A stretch of 32,103 nt of DNA from Pseudomonadota bacterium (lineage in GTDB: Bacteria; Pseudomonadota; Alphaproteobacteria; Caulobacterales; Caulobacteraceae), in NCBI GenBank assembly GCA_019348195.1, contig JAHWJX010000024.1:1-32103 (forward strand), written 5' to 3'. This document shows positions 17,193 to 25,670 of the stretch, in pieces. The notes under the pieces are model-generated. The model was not told the origin of the DNA. It ran no database searches and saw only the letters and a list, made by a program, of their open reading frames with translations. Position numbers and translations under genes: made by a program. Each line of letters starts with the position of its first letter. Within the stretch, counting starts at the first letter, position 1.

Positions 17193-17867
17193 CTAGAAAC
17201 GATAGGTCAGGCCGACCTGAACAACCGGCAAGGTCTTCAGGTCCTCGGCGTCCTGCTGCAGCTCCGCTTCTTCGTTGCGGAGCTCCCGGTCGAACTGCGT
17301 CTGGATGAAGGCGGGAAGCGGCTCCCCGCCCGTGCGGCGCAGGTCCACGCTGGGGTCTTCGCCGAAGGCCGCGCCCACTACCGCCTTGAAGCCGATACGG
17401 CCGTTAGTGCGGAAGGTGTTGTTGTAGCCCACGCCGAGGAAAGGCGCGGTTCCGCCGAAATCGACCGTGCCCGTCAGCGTGCCGATCTGCTGGGGCGTGA
17501 ACACAACATTGCCGATCTCGGCGCTCATGTTGGAGGTGGCGTTGACCTCGACCGAGCGGTCGCCCGTATAAACCCCGCCGGAGACGAAGAAGCTGTTGTC
17601 GAAGGGGTGCACATCGACAAATCCGCCGACCTGGTTGAAGTCGATCTCGGCCTCATAATCCACGTCATCGGTGGCGAAGTCGGTGTCGTAGCTGAAGACG
17701 TCGCCGGAAACCCGAAGGTTGAAACGCGGCGCGGCGCGGAACTGGCCTTCGACGCCGAAGCCGGTAGTGCCGGCCGTAACGCCCACCGCGAAGCGCTCGG
17801 AGGTCTGGGCGGAGGCGGCGCCGGCCGAGGCCGCGAGGAGAAGGGCGAGAGAAAGGCTGCGGAGCAT
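17193..17867 (-). CDS. Outer membrane beta-barrel-like protein
   Basis: A 224-residue exported protein. The signal peptide (MLRSLSLALLLAASAGAASA) is followed by alternating strands (FAVGVTAGTTGFGVEGQF, RFNLRVSGDVFSYD, NSFFVSGGVYTGDRS, APFLGVGYNN). It ends in a terminal aromatic, LTYRF, the classic outer-membrane barrel C-terminus. About eight strands are plausible. A charged loop of about 35 residues (FDRELRNEEAELQQDAEDL) precedes the last strand and may be periplasmic or coiled. No specific function can be assigned. An AGGA lies 10 nt before the ATG. It shares a transcript with the TauE-like gene. Confidence 0.82.
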   Translation of the reverse strand: MLRSLSLALLLAASAGAASAQTSERFAVGVTAGTTGFGVEGQFRAAPRFNLRVSGDVFSYDTDFATDDVDYEAEIDFNQVGGFVDVHPFDNSFFVSGGVYTGDRSVEVNATSNMSAEIGNVVFTPQQIGTLTGTVDFGGTAPFLGVGYNNTFRTNGRIGFKAVVGAAFGEDPSVDLRRTGGEPLPAFIQTQFDRELRNEEAELQQDAEDLKTLPVVQVGLTYRF

Positions 17868-17944
17868 GGATCGGAGTTCCTGAAGTGTCCGCCCCACCTG
17901 CCTGGATTCCGTCAACCGGCGGTTAACCACCGCGCGCCCCGAGA

Positions 17945-18952
17945 TCAGGCCGCCTCGGCCTGTTGCGGACGGGTCACAGCCTCCAGCGCGCGCTCGATGA
18001 CCTCCACCCCGGCGCCCGGGCCGATCGCCTCCACGGTGAGAATGCGGCGCCAAGCGCGCGCGCCAGGGCGTGCATGAAACAGGCCCAGCATGTGCCGGGT
18101 GATGGCGGGCAAGGGCACGCCCTCTGAGAGCCGGGCGTGGACGTAGGGCAGATAGGCCCTGACCGCGGCCGCGGGCTCGAGGTCCGTCCCTTCCCCAAAG
18201 AAGAGCCGATCCACTCGCCCCAGGAGAGCGGGCTCGTGATAGGCCGCGCGGCCCAGCATGACACCGTCCAGCGCAACGCCGTCCCGCGGCTCGAGTTGCG
18301 CCCCAGCCTGCTCCAGCGTCGCCAGCCCGCCGTTCAGCACCACCGTCAGCTCGGGCCGCGCCCGCTTCAGCCGGTGCACCAGATCGTAGTCGAGCGGGGG
18401 CACGTCGCGGTTCTCCTTGGGGCTGAGCCCCTGGAGCCAAGCCTTGCGGGCGTGGACGATGAACACCCGCACGCCCGCCGCCGCGCAAAGCTCGACGGTG
18501 CGGAACAGGCTGTGCTCCGGATCCTGGTCGTCCACTCCGATCCGGCATTTCACCGTGGCCGGAATCCGCACGGCCGCGCCGATCGCGGCCATGCACTCGG
18601 CCACCAGTTCCGGCTCGCGCATCAGGCAGGCGCCGAAACGGCCGGACTGAACCCGGTCCGACGGGCACCCCACGTTCAGATTGATCTCGTCATAGCCCAG
18701 GTCCTCGCCGATGCGGGCCGCGGAGGCCAGATCGCGTGGATCGGACCCGCCGAGCTGCAAGGCCACCGGATGCTCGACCGGATCGAAGCCCAGCAGCCGT
18801 GCACGGTCGCCATGCAGCACCGCCCCGGTCGTCACCATCTCCGTGTACAGCCGCGCGCGCCGGCTCAGCACCCGATGCAAGGCCCGACACCGCCGGTCGG
18901 TCCAGTCCATCATGGGGGCTATACAGAGCCTATGCGCCTGATTTTGCGTCAT
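17945..18952 (-). CDS. dusA: tRNA-dihydrouridine synthase A
   Basis: A 335-residue FMN-dependent reductase that makes dihydrouridine in the D-loop of tRNA. The N-terminal IAPMMDWTDRRCR flavin-binding segment, the catalytic Cys96 in NVGCPSDRVQSGRFGACLM, and KCRIGVDDQD are diagnostic of DusA, as are the FIVHARKAWLQGLSPKENR block and the LNGGL phosphate-binding segment. The length is normal. A GGGAG lies about 10 nt before the ATG. The gene appears intact although an integrase remnant begins 114 bp upstream on the other strand. The 5' end of dusA is a known attachment site for a family of integrative elements. Confidence 0.96.
   Translation of the reverse strand: MTQNQAHRLCIAPMMDWTDRRCRALHRVLSRRARLYTEMVTTGAVLHGDRARLLGFDPVEHPVALQLGGSDPRDLASAARIGEDLGYDEINLNVGCPSDRVQSGRFGACLMREPELVAECMAAIGAAVRIPATVKCRIGVDDQDPEHSLFRTVELCAAAGVRVFIVHARKAWLQGLSPKENRDVPPLDYDLVHRLKRARPELTVVLNGGLATLEQAGAQLEPRDGVALDGVMLGRAAYHEPALLGRVDRLFFGEGTDLEPAAAVRAYLPYVHARLSEGVPLPAITRHMLGLFHARPGARAWRRILTVEAIGPGAGVEVIERALEAVTRPQQAEAA
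18900..18952. other. Candidate att site at the 5' end of dusA
   Basis: The first codons of dusA, containing CCCCCATGATGGACTGGACC on the minus strand, form the conserved patch used by dusA-specific integrases. Here it sits immediately beside an integrase remnant. The second repeat copy that would define the island is not seen in this window, so the boundaries are inferred. Confidence 0.4.
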
Positions 18953-19065
18953 CTCTGGCGCACTCCCAATTTGTTAGGTGGAGTCGTGTGCACTCCAGAG
19001 CACGCCCGAATGCGACGTTTTTCGCCATTCTACGACGGCTCGGTGCACACGGAGCGCACACGGAA

Positions 19066-19330
19066 ATGGCGGCTTTCACGAAGCTCAATTCAGGCTCCTG
19101 GCGGGCTCAGGTCAGGCGCAAGGGACGCTACGTCGGCGAGACCTTCGTGCGTCTGGACGACGCCAAACGCTGACTGTCGATGTAGAGCGTCAGATCGACC
19201 GTGGCGAGAGCCCCTCGCCCGCTCGCCTCGCGCGGCTGCGGACGCTTGGTGATCTGATCTACCTGCACGTCGAGGAGTGCGCCGTGGGCAAGGCACACGT
19301 GGGATCCGCCCATGCGTTGAGAAACGTGCA
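19066..19330 (+). pseudogene. Remnant of a phage-type site-specific integrase (N-terminal part)
   Basis: From the ATG at 19066 the frame reads AFTKLNSGSWRAQVRRKGRY, then a few more residues, and stops at 19171-19173. Continuing in the frame that differs by one base, it reads VERQIDRGESPSPARLARLR followed by TLGDLIYLHVEE, after which the similarity fades. Joined, these give the N-terminal arm-binding region and the start of the SAM-like core-binding domain of a tyrosine recombinase. The catalytic domain (R-H-R-Y) is absent. At least one frameshift and a 3' truncation mark it as dead. It begins 114 bp from the dusA start and runs divergently from it, consistent with a decayed dusA-targeted island. 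The end coordinate is approximate. Confidence 0.72.
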
Positions 19331-19404
19331 GCGCGAAGGAACCGTAAACGGCGTCGCCTATCTTGCCGGCGGGGCGCTCCGTCAACTGTGCTCTTATGGA
19401 GGTC

Positions 19405-20019
19405 TTAGCGGAGACCTTCCACGTTGTAAGACGTAGCGCCGTAGACTCGCAGTCTAGGCCCTGAGCCGGTCTCTATCAGGGTCAGACTGCCGGACGGCGG
19501 GGGAGCTAGGCCGTCCAGCGCAAACCCAAGCAACAGGGACAGCGTCACGCGGATGACGGCTCCGTGTGTGACGACCAGGGTCGCGCCCTCCCGCGGGAAG
19601 CCCGCGAGCGCCTCCGCCAGCCGCGCATGGAACATGTCCCAGGACTCTCCGCCGGGCGGACTGGACCGACCAGACCACCAAGATCGCCAAACGTCCTGAT
19701 CTTCGGCCTGCAGGGCGTCCACGGACCTGCCCGACCAAGCGCCGACGTCGATCTCCCGCCAGCGCGGATCCAAGTGGATCCGGTCGTATCCCATCAGCAG
19801 CGCCGTCCTGCGGGCCCGCTGAAGGTCCGAGCAGACCGCGTCGTGGAACTGCACACCTGCCAGCAGTCTGCCCATGGACGCCGCCTGGTTCTCTCCTTCA
19901 GGGGTGAGCGGCGGATCGGCCTGGCCCTGAAGCTTTCCTTCGGCGTTCCATGTGGATTGGCCGTGGCGGACAAGGAACAAGAGGCCGCTTTCGGCCCGTA
20001 AAGGTACCGTGTTCCACAT
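19405..20019 (-). CDS. Histidine phosphatase family protein, alpha-ribazole phosphatase candidate
   Basis: A 204-residue member of the phosphoglycerate-mutase-like superfamily. The phosphoacceptor His19 lies in LVRHGQSTWN, Glu89 in REIDVGAW, and the second catalytic His152 in VVTHGAVIRV; the set is complete. The AEGKLQGQADPPLTPEG segment is common to CobC-type and phosphoglycerate-mutase-type members. It sits at the border of a cobalamin gene region and is divergent from bluB. I infer that it removes the 5'-phosphate of alpha-ribazole phosphate or of cobalamin phosphate (enterobacterial CobC function). A generic phosphatase cannot be excluded. Its 3' end comes within 75 bp of the integrase remnant. 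Confidence 0.85.
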   Translation of the reverse strand: MWNTVPLRAESGLLFLVRHGQSTWNAEGKLQGQADPPLTPEGENQAASMGRLLAGVQFHDAVCSDLQRARRTALLMGYDRIHLDPRWREIDVGAWSGRSVDALQAEDQDVWRSWWSGRSSPPGGESWDMFHARLAEALAGFPREGATLVVTHGAVIRVTLSLLLGFALDGLAPPPSGSLTLIETGSGPRLRVYGATSYNVEGLR

Positions 20020-20068
20020 AGGGTCTCATCGTGAAGGACGTCAGGACGGTCAAGCGTCGGCGGAGGAT

Positions 20069-20125
20069 GGTCATCAGCCGCCAATCCGGTTTCGGCGTGG
20101 TTTGCTCCATCGCCGCCTGATGACC
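20069..20125. repeat. Inverted repeat in the phosphatase-bluB intergenic region
   Basis: GGTCATCAG (20069-20077) and CTGATGACC (20117-20125) are exact reverse complements separated by 39 bp. They lie in the 208-bp divergent promoter region shared by the histidine phosphatase and bluB. They could be a regulator site or the base of a long stem-loop. Confidence 0.45.
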
Positions 20126-20160
20126 GCTTCGCCTGGGCCGTGAGTAGCGGCTTGTAGTAG

Positions 20161-20180
20161 AGGCGCTCACGAGAGCGCCT
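20161..20180. repeat. Perfect 8-bp stem hairpin upstream of bluB
   Basis: Arms AGGCGCTC and GAGCGCCT enclose a 4-nt loop, 48 bp before the bluB start. No T-run follows on either strand, so a 5'-UTR structure or an operator is more likely than a terminator. No B12 box is present here, so bluB does not appear to be riboswitch-controlled. Confidence 0.5.
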
Positions 20181-20227
20181 GGTTTCGATGCCTGTTCGCA
20201 ATTCTGCTCAAGAAGGATCAGCCTGAG

Positions 20228-20929
20228 GTGCGGCAGTCAGCGACCGCTATCCCGTCTGACGCCTCCGCCGGTCCGGAGGCGCCCTCGGCCCAAGAATCAC
20301 CGGCCTTCAGCACGGCCTTTCAGGCTGAGTTCGAGCAGCTGCTCCGCTGGCGGCGGGACGTGCGGGCGTTCAGGCCCGAAGCCCTACCGGAAGGCCTTCT
20401 TGGCCGGTTGTTGGACCTTGCTTGTCTCTCGCCGTCGGTGGGTTTCAGCCAGCCTTGGCGCTTCGTCCTGGTTGATGATGCTGACCGAAGGCAAGCCGTC
20501 CGCGAGAGCTTCTCCGTTTGCAATCAGGCCGCCCTGTCCAACTATGAAGGCGAACAGGCTCGCCTTTACGCCAGTCTCAAGCTGGAAGGCTTGCACACGG
20601 CGCCCGTTCAGCTTGCGGTGTTCACAGATATGGGCTCGACCACCGGCCATGGGCTGGGTCGGTCCACCATGCCGGAAACCCTGCAGCATTCCACCGTCGG
20701 CGCAGTGTTCGCACTCTGGCTGGCCGCCCGGGCCTGGAACATCGGCGTGGGCTGGGTCTCCATCATCGACCCGGTGGTCGTCGCGCGTTTGCTCGATGTC
20801 CCGGAAGCCTGGAGCCTGACCGCCTATCTCTGCCTAGGTCGCCCCGCTAGCGTCTCTCATACACCGGAGCTGGTCCAGCGGGGCTGGGAGTCCCGCGATG
20901 CAGAGGCGCGGACCGTCACGCGGAGATAG
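20228..20929 (+). CDS. bluB: 5,6-dimethylbenzimidazole synthase
   Basis: A 233-residue nitroreductase-fold flavoenzyme. BluB breaks down reduced FMN with O2 to give 5,6-dimethylbenzimidazole, the lower ligand of cobalamin. Matching features are the RRDVRAFRP start of the fold, LSPSVGFSQPWRFVLV, the flexible lid region with ALSNYEGEQARLYASLKLEGL, and the WNIGVGWVSI and CLGRP motifs. Translation appears to start at GTG 20228, with AGAAGGA about 10 nt upstream. The first 35 residues are a variable extension. It converges on the cobS-linked phosphatase gene and supplies the substrate used by CobT in the neighbouring operon. Confidence 0.93.
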   Translation: MRQSATAIPSDASAGPEAPSAQESPAFSTAFQAEFEQLLRWRRDVRAFRPEALPEGLLGRLLDLACLSPSVGFSQPWRFVLVDDADRRQAVRESFSVCNQAALSNYEGEQARLYASLKLEGLHTAPVQLAVFTDMGSTTGHGLGRSTMPETLQHSTVGAVFALWLAARAWNIGVGWVSIIDPVVVARLLDVPEAWSLTAYLCLGRPASVSHTPELVQRGWESRDAEARTVTRR

Positions 20930-20987
20930 CGCTCCTTCGTCGCGTGCCCCGCCAGGGACACCTCGAGGGGCTCTTCTCGCCGAGGGC

Positions 20988-21494
20988 CTAGCCTGTCGCC
21001 GGCAAACGGAAGGTCGTACCGGTGTAACATTCTCGCCCCCGACCAAGCCCGGCGATCGCCCGGGTCATGGCGCCGCCTCGCTGGAGCAGGTCGTCCGCCA
21101 AGGCCACAATCCTTGGGTTGGGGGTGGCGAACGGCGCCGCGGTCCGAAGCTCGATGGCCAGCGCCGCTTCCGCACCGGGAGGACAACTGGCGCAGGCTAT
21201 GGCGTAGGCCGCCGCGGGCGATCGGCTCACACCAGCCCAGCAGTGAATGAGCATGGGCTGAGATCGTGGCCAGGTTCGCGCGAAGGCCAAAAGGCGGACC
21301 AGGTCTTGGGTCGAGACGGCGTTCAGACCCGGACGCGGCTCGGCGATGTCGTGAAAGGTCAGAGTGAGCCGCGAACCCGGATACTCAAGCAGAGCCGCGG
21401 GCCCGTTAGGCGAAGCCAGGGTGACGAGGTGCGACGGCTCTGCGGAAGCCAGAGTGGCCCTCACCTCATGTAAGGGGCAGACGATCAGCTCCAT
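20988..21494 (-). CDS. Tyrosine-phosphatase-fold protein in the cobalamin operon
   Basis: A 168-residue protein with the cysteine-phosphatase signature HCWAGVSRSP (nucleophile Cys85, Arg91) and a candidate general acid Asp49 in FHDIAEP. The small size suggests a dual-specificity-like single domain in the cytoplasm. It is the last gene of the cobalamin operon and overlaps the end of cobS by 10 bp, so the two are translationally coupled. The known chemistry of nucleotide-loop assembly still needs a phosphatase after CobS or CobT. I infer, without proof, that this protein may serve that step or otherwise regulate the pathway. The fold assignment is firm; the substrate is not. Confidence 0.85.
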   Translation of the reverse strand: MELIVCPLHEVRATLASAEPSHLVTLASPNGPAALLEYPGSRLTLTFHDIAEPRPGLNAVSTQDLVRLLAFARTWPRSQPMLIHCWAGVSRSPAAAYAIACASCPPGAEAALAIELRTAAPFATPNPRIVALADDLLQRGGAMTRAIAGLGRGRECYTGTTFRLPATG

Positions 21495-22255
21495 GACAAC
21501 GCCCCTGCAACGGCCAGAGCGAAGGCGGCTTCATAGATTTGCTCAGTGGCCCCGAGAGTGTCGCCAACCCAGCCCCCGAGAGCTTTCAGCCCCCACAGAC
21601 TGAACACGGTAACCGCCCCTATGCTCGCCACGGTGGCCGCAAGGGCCGCGCCCGGCGCAATCCAGAGGAGTGGAACGGTGGCCGCGGCGGCGGTCGCGAT
21701 GCAGAACGCCGCTTCACGCCAGCTCGCGCCGCCGGTGGCCGCCTTCACCTTGGCCGAGGTGGGGTCGCCCGCGTAGGTTTGCACGCGCATAACGGTCACC
21801 GCCGCGGCACGGGCGCCTGCGTGCGCCGCCACCAGCGCAGCGGCCCCCCATAGGGGTGGGATTTGACCCAAGGCCAGCACCTTAGCCCCGAGCACGAAGC
21901 CGAGCGCCAAGGCCCCAAACGTCCCGATACGGCTGTCCTTCATGATCTGAAGGCGGCGCTCGCGTGTCTGTCCGCCACCCAGGCCGTCGAAGGCGTCGGC
22001 TAGACCGTCTTCGTGGAAGGCGCCGGTGACAAGCACGCCGAACAAGACCGCCAGGAGCGCCGGCAGGGCGCCCGTCCAGAGCTGGGCGGCGCCCAGGAGC
22101 ACCAGCCCGCAAGCGCCTCCCAGCATCGCACCAACGAGGGCGAAGTAGCGCGTTGACCTTGCGGTCCAGTCGGCCTGGAACTCACGGAGTTTCGGCGTCG
22201 GCGCCCGGGTCAGGAACTGAACCGCTGCCCAGAAGAGGGCGACCTGCCGAGACAT
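21485..22255 (-). CDS. cobS: Adenosylcobinamide-GDP ribazoletransferase (cobalamin synthase)
   Basis: A 256-residue integral membrane enzyme that joins adenosylcobinamide-GDP to alpha-ribazole (or its phosphate). Diagnostic motifs are GAFHEDGLADAFDGLGGG near residue 80-95, MKDSRIGTFGALAL, and GDTLGATEQIYEAAF near the C-terminus, on a scaffold of about seven hydrophobic segments. It starts directly at the cobT stop with no gap, and its 3' end overlaps the phosphatase gene by 10 bp. The metal-binding acidic residues of the DGLAD motif are intact. Confidence 0.96.
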   Translation of the reverse strand: MSRQVALFWAAVQFLTRAPTPKLREFQADWTARSTRYFALVGAMLGGACGLVLLGAAQLWTGALPALLAVLFGVLVTGAFHEDGLADAFDGLGGGQTRERRLQIMKDSRIGTFGALALGFVLGAKVLALGQIPPLWGAAALVAAHAGARAAAVTVMRVQTYAGDPTSAKVKAATGGASWREAAFCIATAAAATVPLLWIAPGAALAATVASIGAVTVFSLWGLKALGGWVGDTLGATEQIYEAAFALAVAGALSWS

Positions 22256-23290
22256 TCAGACCCGCCCCGACACGACGTCCTCTAGGGTGGCGACTTCGTT
22301 GAGCAGGGCCACGGCCGCGCGCAGCAGCGGGACGGCCAGCAAGCCGCCAGTCCCTTCGCCTAGCCGGAGCCCGAGATCCAGCAAGGGCTGCGCGTCCAGA
22401 GCCGTCAGCATGCGCCCGTGCCCCGCCTCCTGCGAGCGGTGAGCGAAGATGCACCCGGTTCGCGCGCTCGGCTGAAGGCGCACGGCGGCCAGCGCAGCGG
22501 CCGTAACAATGAAGCCGTCCACCACCACGGGCGTGCGTCGGGCCGCGGCGGCGATCAGCGCCCCGGCCATGGCCGCGATCTCGAAGCCGCCGAACTGCTG
22601 CAGCACGGCCAGCGGCTCCGTCGCCGCGGAACGCGCGGCCGCCCGCTCCAGCGCTGTGTGCTTGCGGGCCAAGCCCTCGGGGGTGTGGCCCGCGCCCAGG
22701 CCCACGCAATCTTGGAGGGGGGCGGGCGTCAGCCGGTGCATAAGCAGGGCGGCGGAGGCGGTGTTGCCGATACCCATCTCGCCAAGCACGAGAATCTCCG
22801 CGCCGTCCTCTATGGCGGCGCTCGCCTCCCGTGCGCCCAGCGACAGCGCCGTCTGCACCTCCTGGACGGTCATGGCGGGTTCGCGCGCCGCGTTGCGCGT
22901 GCCTCGGCGCACCTTGCCCACGCGCAGGTCGGGGTGGGTCGGCAGGTCCGCGTCCACGCCAGCGTCGACGATGCGCACCTCCACCCCGACGCTCCTGGCG
23001 AAGGCGCTGGCGGTGGCCCGCCCCGCAAGCAGCGTCCTCACCATGGCGGCTGTCACGCTGGCCGGGTAACTCGAGACCCCTTCCGCCGTAAGGCCGTGGT
23101 CGCCGGCGAAGATCAGCAACACGACCCGGTCGGCGCGGGGATCGGGCCGGCCCTGGATCAGGGCGAGTTGCACGGCCAGATCTTCGATGCGGCCGAGAGC
23201 GCCCGGAGGCTTTGCGAGGTCGTCCAGCCGCCTTCTGAGAGCAGCCTCAGTCCCTTCACTCCAGCTCGGCGCATCGGGCCGGGCGCTCAC
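22256..23290 (-). CDS. cobT: Nicotinate-nucleotide--dimethylbenzimidazole phosphoribosyltransferase
   Basis: A 344-residue enzyme that activates the lower ligand by making alpha-ribazole 5'-phosphate from nicotinate mononucleotide and DMB. Conserved features are [15 protein letters not shown] at the N-terminus, [31 protein letters not shown], and the catalytic Glu in LRLGEGTGG near the C-terminus. The start is a GTG overlapping the cobQ stop (GTGA, 4 bp). DMB would come from BluB, encoded nearby. Here cobT means the phosphoribosyltransferase (the CobU function of Pseudomonas naming), not the cobaltochelatase subunit. Confidence 0.96.
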   Translation of the reverse strand: MSARPDAPSWSEGTEAALRRRLDDLAKPPGALGRIEDLAVQLALIQGRPDPRADRVVLLIFAGDHGLTAEGVSSYPASVTAAMVRTLLAGRATASAFARSVGVEVRIVDAGVDADLPTHPDLRVGKVRRGTRNAAREPAMTVQEVQTALSLGAREASAAIEDGAEILVLGEMGIGNTASAALLMHRLTPAPLQDCVGLGAGHTPEGLARKHTALERAAARSAATEPLAVLQQFGGFEIAAMAGALIAAAARRTPVVVDGFIVTAAALAAVRLQPSARTGCIFAHRSQEAGHGRMLTALDAQPLLDLGLRLGEGTGGLLAVPLLRAAVALLNEVATLEDVVSGRV

Positions 23291-24756
23291 GTCGCGATCT
23301 CCAAACCGGCCATCCGCGCTAGCTCAGAGATATTCAAGTGCTGCTCCAGGGCGCAGGCCAGCTCATCCAAAGCCGCATCTACGATCTCGCGCTGGTCGCC
23401 GCCAACGGAGGACGCCCCGAAGCGCGCAAGCCATGCCGCCCGCGCCGCACCCTGATCGAACAGCCGGTGTACGTAGCAACCGCTGACTCGGCCATTCGCC
23501 GACATCGCGCCCTCCGGAGAACCATCGGTCCAAGACAGGAAGGGACGTTGGAGCCCTGCGCCTCGGGTTCGACCCACGTGCATCTCGAAGCCTTCGAAGG
23601 CGGCTTCGGTCCCGGCGAGGCAGCCCCGAACCGGGCGAAGCACCTTTTCGCCGGTCAGATCGGTCTCTACGTCCAGCAGTCCCAGCCCTTTCGCTTTGCC
23701 CGGCGGGCCTTCGACACCGGCGGGATCACGGACCCATCGGCCCAGCATCTGGAAGCCTCCACAGATCCCGAGCACGTGTCCGCCGCGCCGCACGTGCGCC
23801 AGCAAGTCAATGTCCCACCCTTGCGCGCGAAGAAAGGCGAGGTCGGCCAGAGTGGCTTTGGTCCCAGGCAACACCACCAGGTCGGCGTCGCCGGGCAGAG
23901 GCCGGCCCGGCGCGACGAACGTCAGGTCCACCTCGGGTTCGGTGCGTAGGGGATCGAGGTCGTCGAAGTTGGCGATGCGGGAGAGTCGCGGCACCGCAAT
24001 CCTGATCCGGCCGGAGCCCCCTTTGCGCTCCGCTTCCAGGCCGACGGCGTCCTCCGCAGGCAGGCGGCTGGTCGCGGGCAGCCAAGGCACGAGCCCCAGG
24101 TCGGTCCAGCCCGTCCGCCGGACGACCTCCGAGCGACCGCCGTCGAACAGCACCGGGTCGCCCCGGAACTTGTTGATGATGAAGCCCGCGACCAGGGCCT
24201 CGTCCGCCTCGTCCAGCACCGCGCGGGCGCCGACCAGGGCGGCGATGACGTGGCCCCTGTCGATATCGCCCACGAGCACGACGGGAACGCCCGCGGCCCG
24301 CGCGAAACCCATGTTGGCGATATCCCCACGCCGCAGGTTCACCTCGGCGGGGCTGCCCGCCCCTTCCACCAGCACCAGGTCTGCCTGGGCCGAGAGGCGC
24401 CGATAACTGTCGAGCACCACCTCCAGCAGGGCGGCTTTCCGCGCCTGGTAGTCCAGCGCGCGGTAGGTCCCGTCCATGCGTCCGCGCACCACCAGCTGGG
24501 CGCCGGTCTCACTCTGCGGCTTCAGCAGGACGGGATTCATGTGCACGTCCGGCGGCGTCCGGCAGGCCTGGGCCTGTAGCGCCTGGGCGCGGCCGATCTC
24601 GCCGCCGTCCGGCGTCACGGCGGCGTTGTTGCTCATGTTCTGCGGTTTAAAGGGCCGCACGGTGAGGCCCCGGTTGGTGAACAGTCGGCACAGGCCGGCC
24701 GTGAGCACCGACTTGCCCACGTCGGAACCGCAGCCTTGGATCATCAGCGACGCCAT
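23287..24756 (-). CDS. cobQ: Cobyric acid synthase
   Basis: A 489-residue ATP-dependent amidotransferase that amidates four side chains of adenosylcobyrinic acid a,c-diamide. The N-terminal dethiobiotin-synthetase-like domain begins [20 protein letters not shown] with its P-loop, followed by [14 protein letters not shown]. The C-terminal class I glutaminase-like domain holds Cys332 ([10 protein letters not shown]) and His430 (GCYVHRLFD). I set the start at ATG 24756 because homologues begin with this P-loop segment, although the frame is open further upstream within cbiB. It overlaps cbiB by 13 bp and cobT by 4 bp. Confidence 0.95.
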   Translation of the reverse strand: MASLMIQGCGSDVGKSVLTAGLCRLFTNRGLTVRPFKPQNMSNNAAVTPDGGEIGRAQALQAQACRTPPDVHMNPVLLKPQSETGAQLVVRGRMDGTYRALDYQARKAALLEVVLDSYRRLSAQADLVLVEGAGSPAEVNLRRGDIANMGFARAAGVPVVLVGDIDRGHVIAALVGARAVLDEADEALVAGFIINKFRGDPVLFDGGRSEVVRRTGWTDLGLVPWLPATSRLPAEDAVGLEAERKGGSGRIRIAVPRLSRIANFDDLDPLRTEPEVDLTFVAPGRPLPGDADLVVLPGTKATLADLAFLRAQGWDIDLLAHVRRGGHVLGICGGFQMLGRWVRDPAGVEGPPGKAKGLGLLDVETDLTGEKVLRPVRGCLAGTEAAFEGFEMHVGRTRGAGLQRPFLSWTDGSPEGAMSANGRVSGCYVHRLFDQGAARAAWLARFGASSVGGDQREIVDAALDELACALEQHLNISELARMAGLEIAT

Positions 24757-25670
24757 GGCCGCGCCTCGATCGCCACGAGCGCCCAGAGCAGTCCGCAGGC
24801 GCCGAGGTACAGGTGTAGACCCCGGCGTAGATCCCTGACACCCGGCAGGGGACCGGCTCCGAACGTGGGCCGTTCCACCCTGATCCCGTCGTAGGTGGCC
24901 GGACCGCCGAGCCGAACCCCGAGCGCGCCCGCCATCGCCGCTTCCGGCCAACCAGCGTTGGGCGACGCATGCCTGCCGGCGTCCGACAGCATGGTGCGCC
25001 AGCCACGACCACCCGCCACGGCGATCAAAGAGCCAGCGAGCCGGGCGGGGGCGAGGTTCAGCGCGTCATCCGCGCGCGCGGATGCCCAGCCGTAGGCGCG
25101 CCAACGCGGCTCGGTATGTCCGATCAGACTGTCCGCCGTGTTGACCGCCTTATAGACGTACAGCGCCGGCAAGCCGCCAAGCTGCAGCCAAAAGGCCGGA
25201 GCGACCACCCCGTCGTTGAAGCTTTCCGCCAGGCTCTCGATCGCCGCGGCAGCGACTCCCGAAGCATCCAGTTCGTCGGTGTCGCGGCCGATGATCTTTC
25301 CTACCGATCTCCGCGCCTGCGCCAGATCCCCCGCCTCTAGGTCCCGAAGCACGGCCGTCACGTGCGCGTAGAGGCTACGCTGCGCCAGCCCCAGGGTGGC
25401 GGCGGCGACCCGGGCGGGTGGCGGCAGGCGGGCGACCGTCGCTCCGAGAGCAGCGGCCGCGCCGGCCGCAGCGAACAGCGTTAGGACGCCGAGGGCGCGC
25501 CGCATCCTGGGGCTCCGATCGGGCGCGTTCAGGCGACGTTCCAGGTGATCGATAAGGGCGCCGGCCCAGGTGATCGGATGGGGCACGACAGCGTGAACGC
25601 GGTCCGGGTAGCCGATCAGCGCCTCGACCGTGAGCGCCGCCAAGGTCGATCGAGCCGCTTCAGCCCGCAC
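24744..25670 (-). CDS. cbiB: Adenosylcobinamide-phosphate synthase
   Basis: A 308-residue membrane enzyme (CbiB, called CobD in Pseudomonas naming). It attaches aminopropanol or its phosphate to cobyric acid to form cobinamide (phosphate). It shows the family's N-terminal [19 protein letters not shown] segment, the central [37 protein letters not shown] block, and [28 protein letters not shown]. Several membrane helices are present. The start is a GTG overlapping the end of the ATP-binding protein gene by 11 bp. Its partner, the L-threonine-phosphate decarboxylase, is encoded earlier in the same operon. Confidence 0.95.
   Translation of the reverse strand: MRAEAARSTLAALTVEALIGYPDRVHAVVPHPITWAGALIDHLERRLNAPDRSPRMRRALGVLTLFAAAGAAAALGATVARLPPPARVAAATLGLAQRSLYAHVTAVLRDLEAGDLAQARRSVGKIIGRDTDELDASGVAAAAIESLAESFNDGVVAPAFWLQLGGLPALYVYKAVNTADSLIGHTEPRWRAYGWASARADDALNLAPARLAGSLIAVAGGRGWRTMLSDAGRHASPNAGWPEAAMAGALGVRLGGPATYDGIRVERPTFGAGPLPGVRDLRRGLHLYLGACGLLWALVAIEARPWRR

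Noticed and set aside
20020-20227. Second cobalamin riboswitch upstream of bluB
   Set aside because: No B12 box or GCCACTG core was found on either strand.
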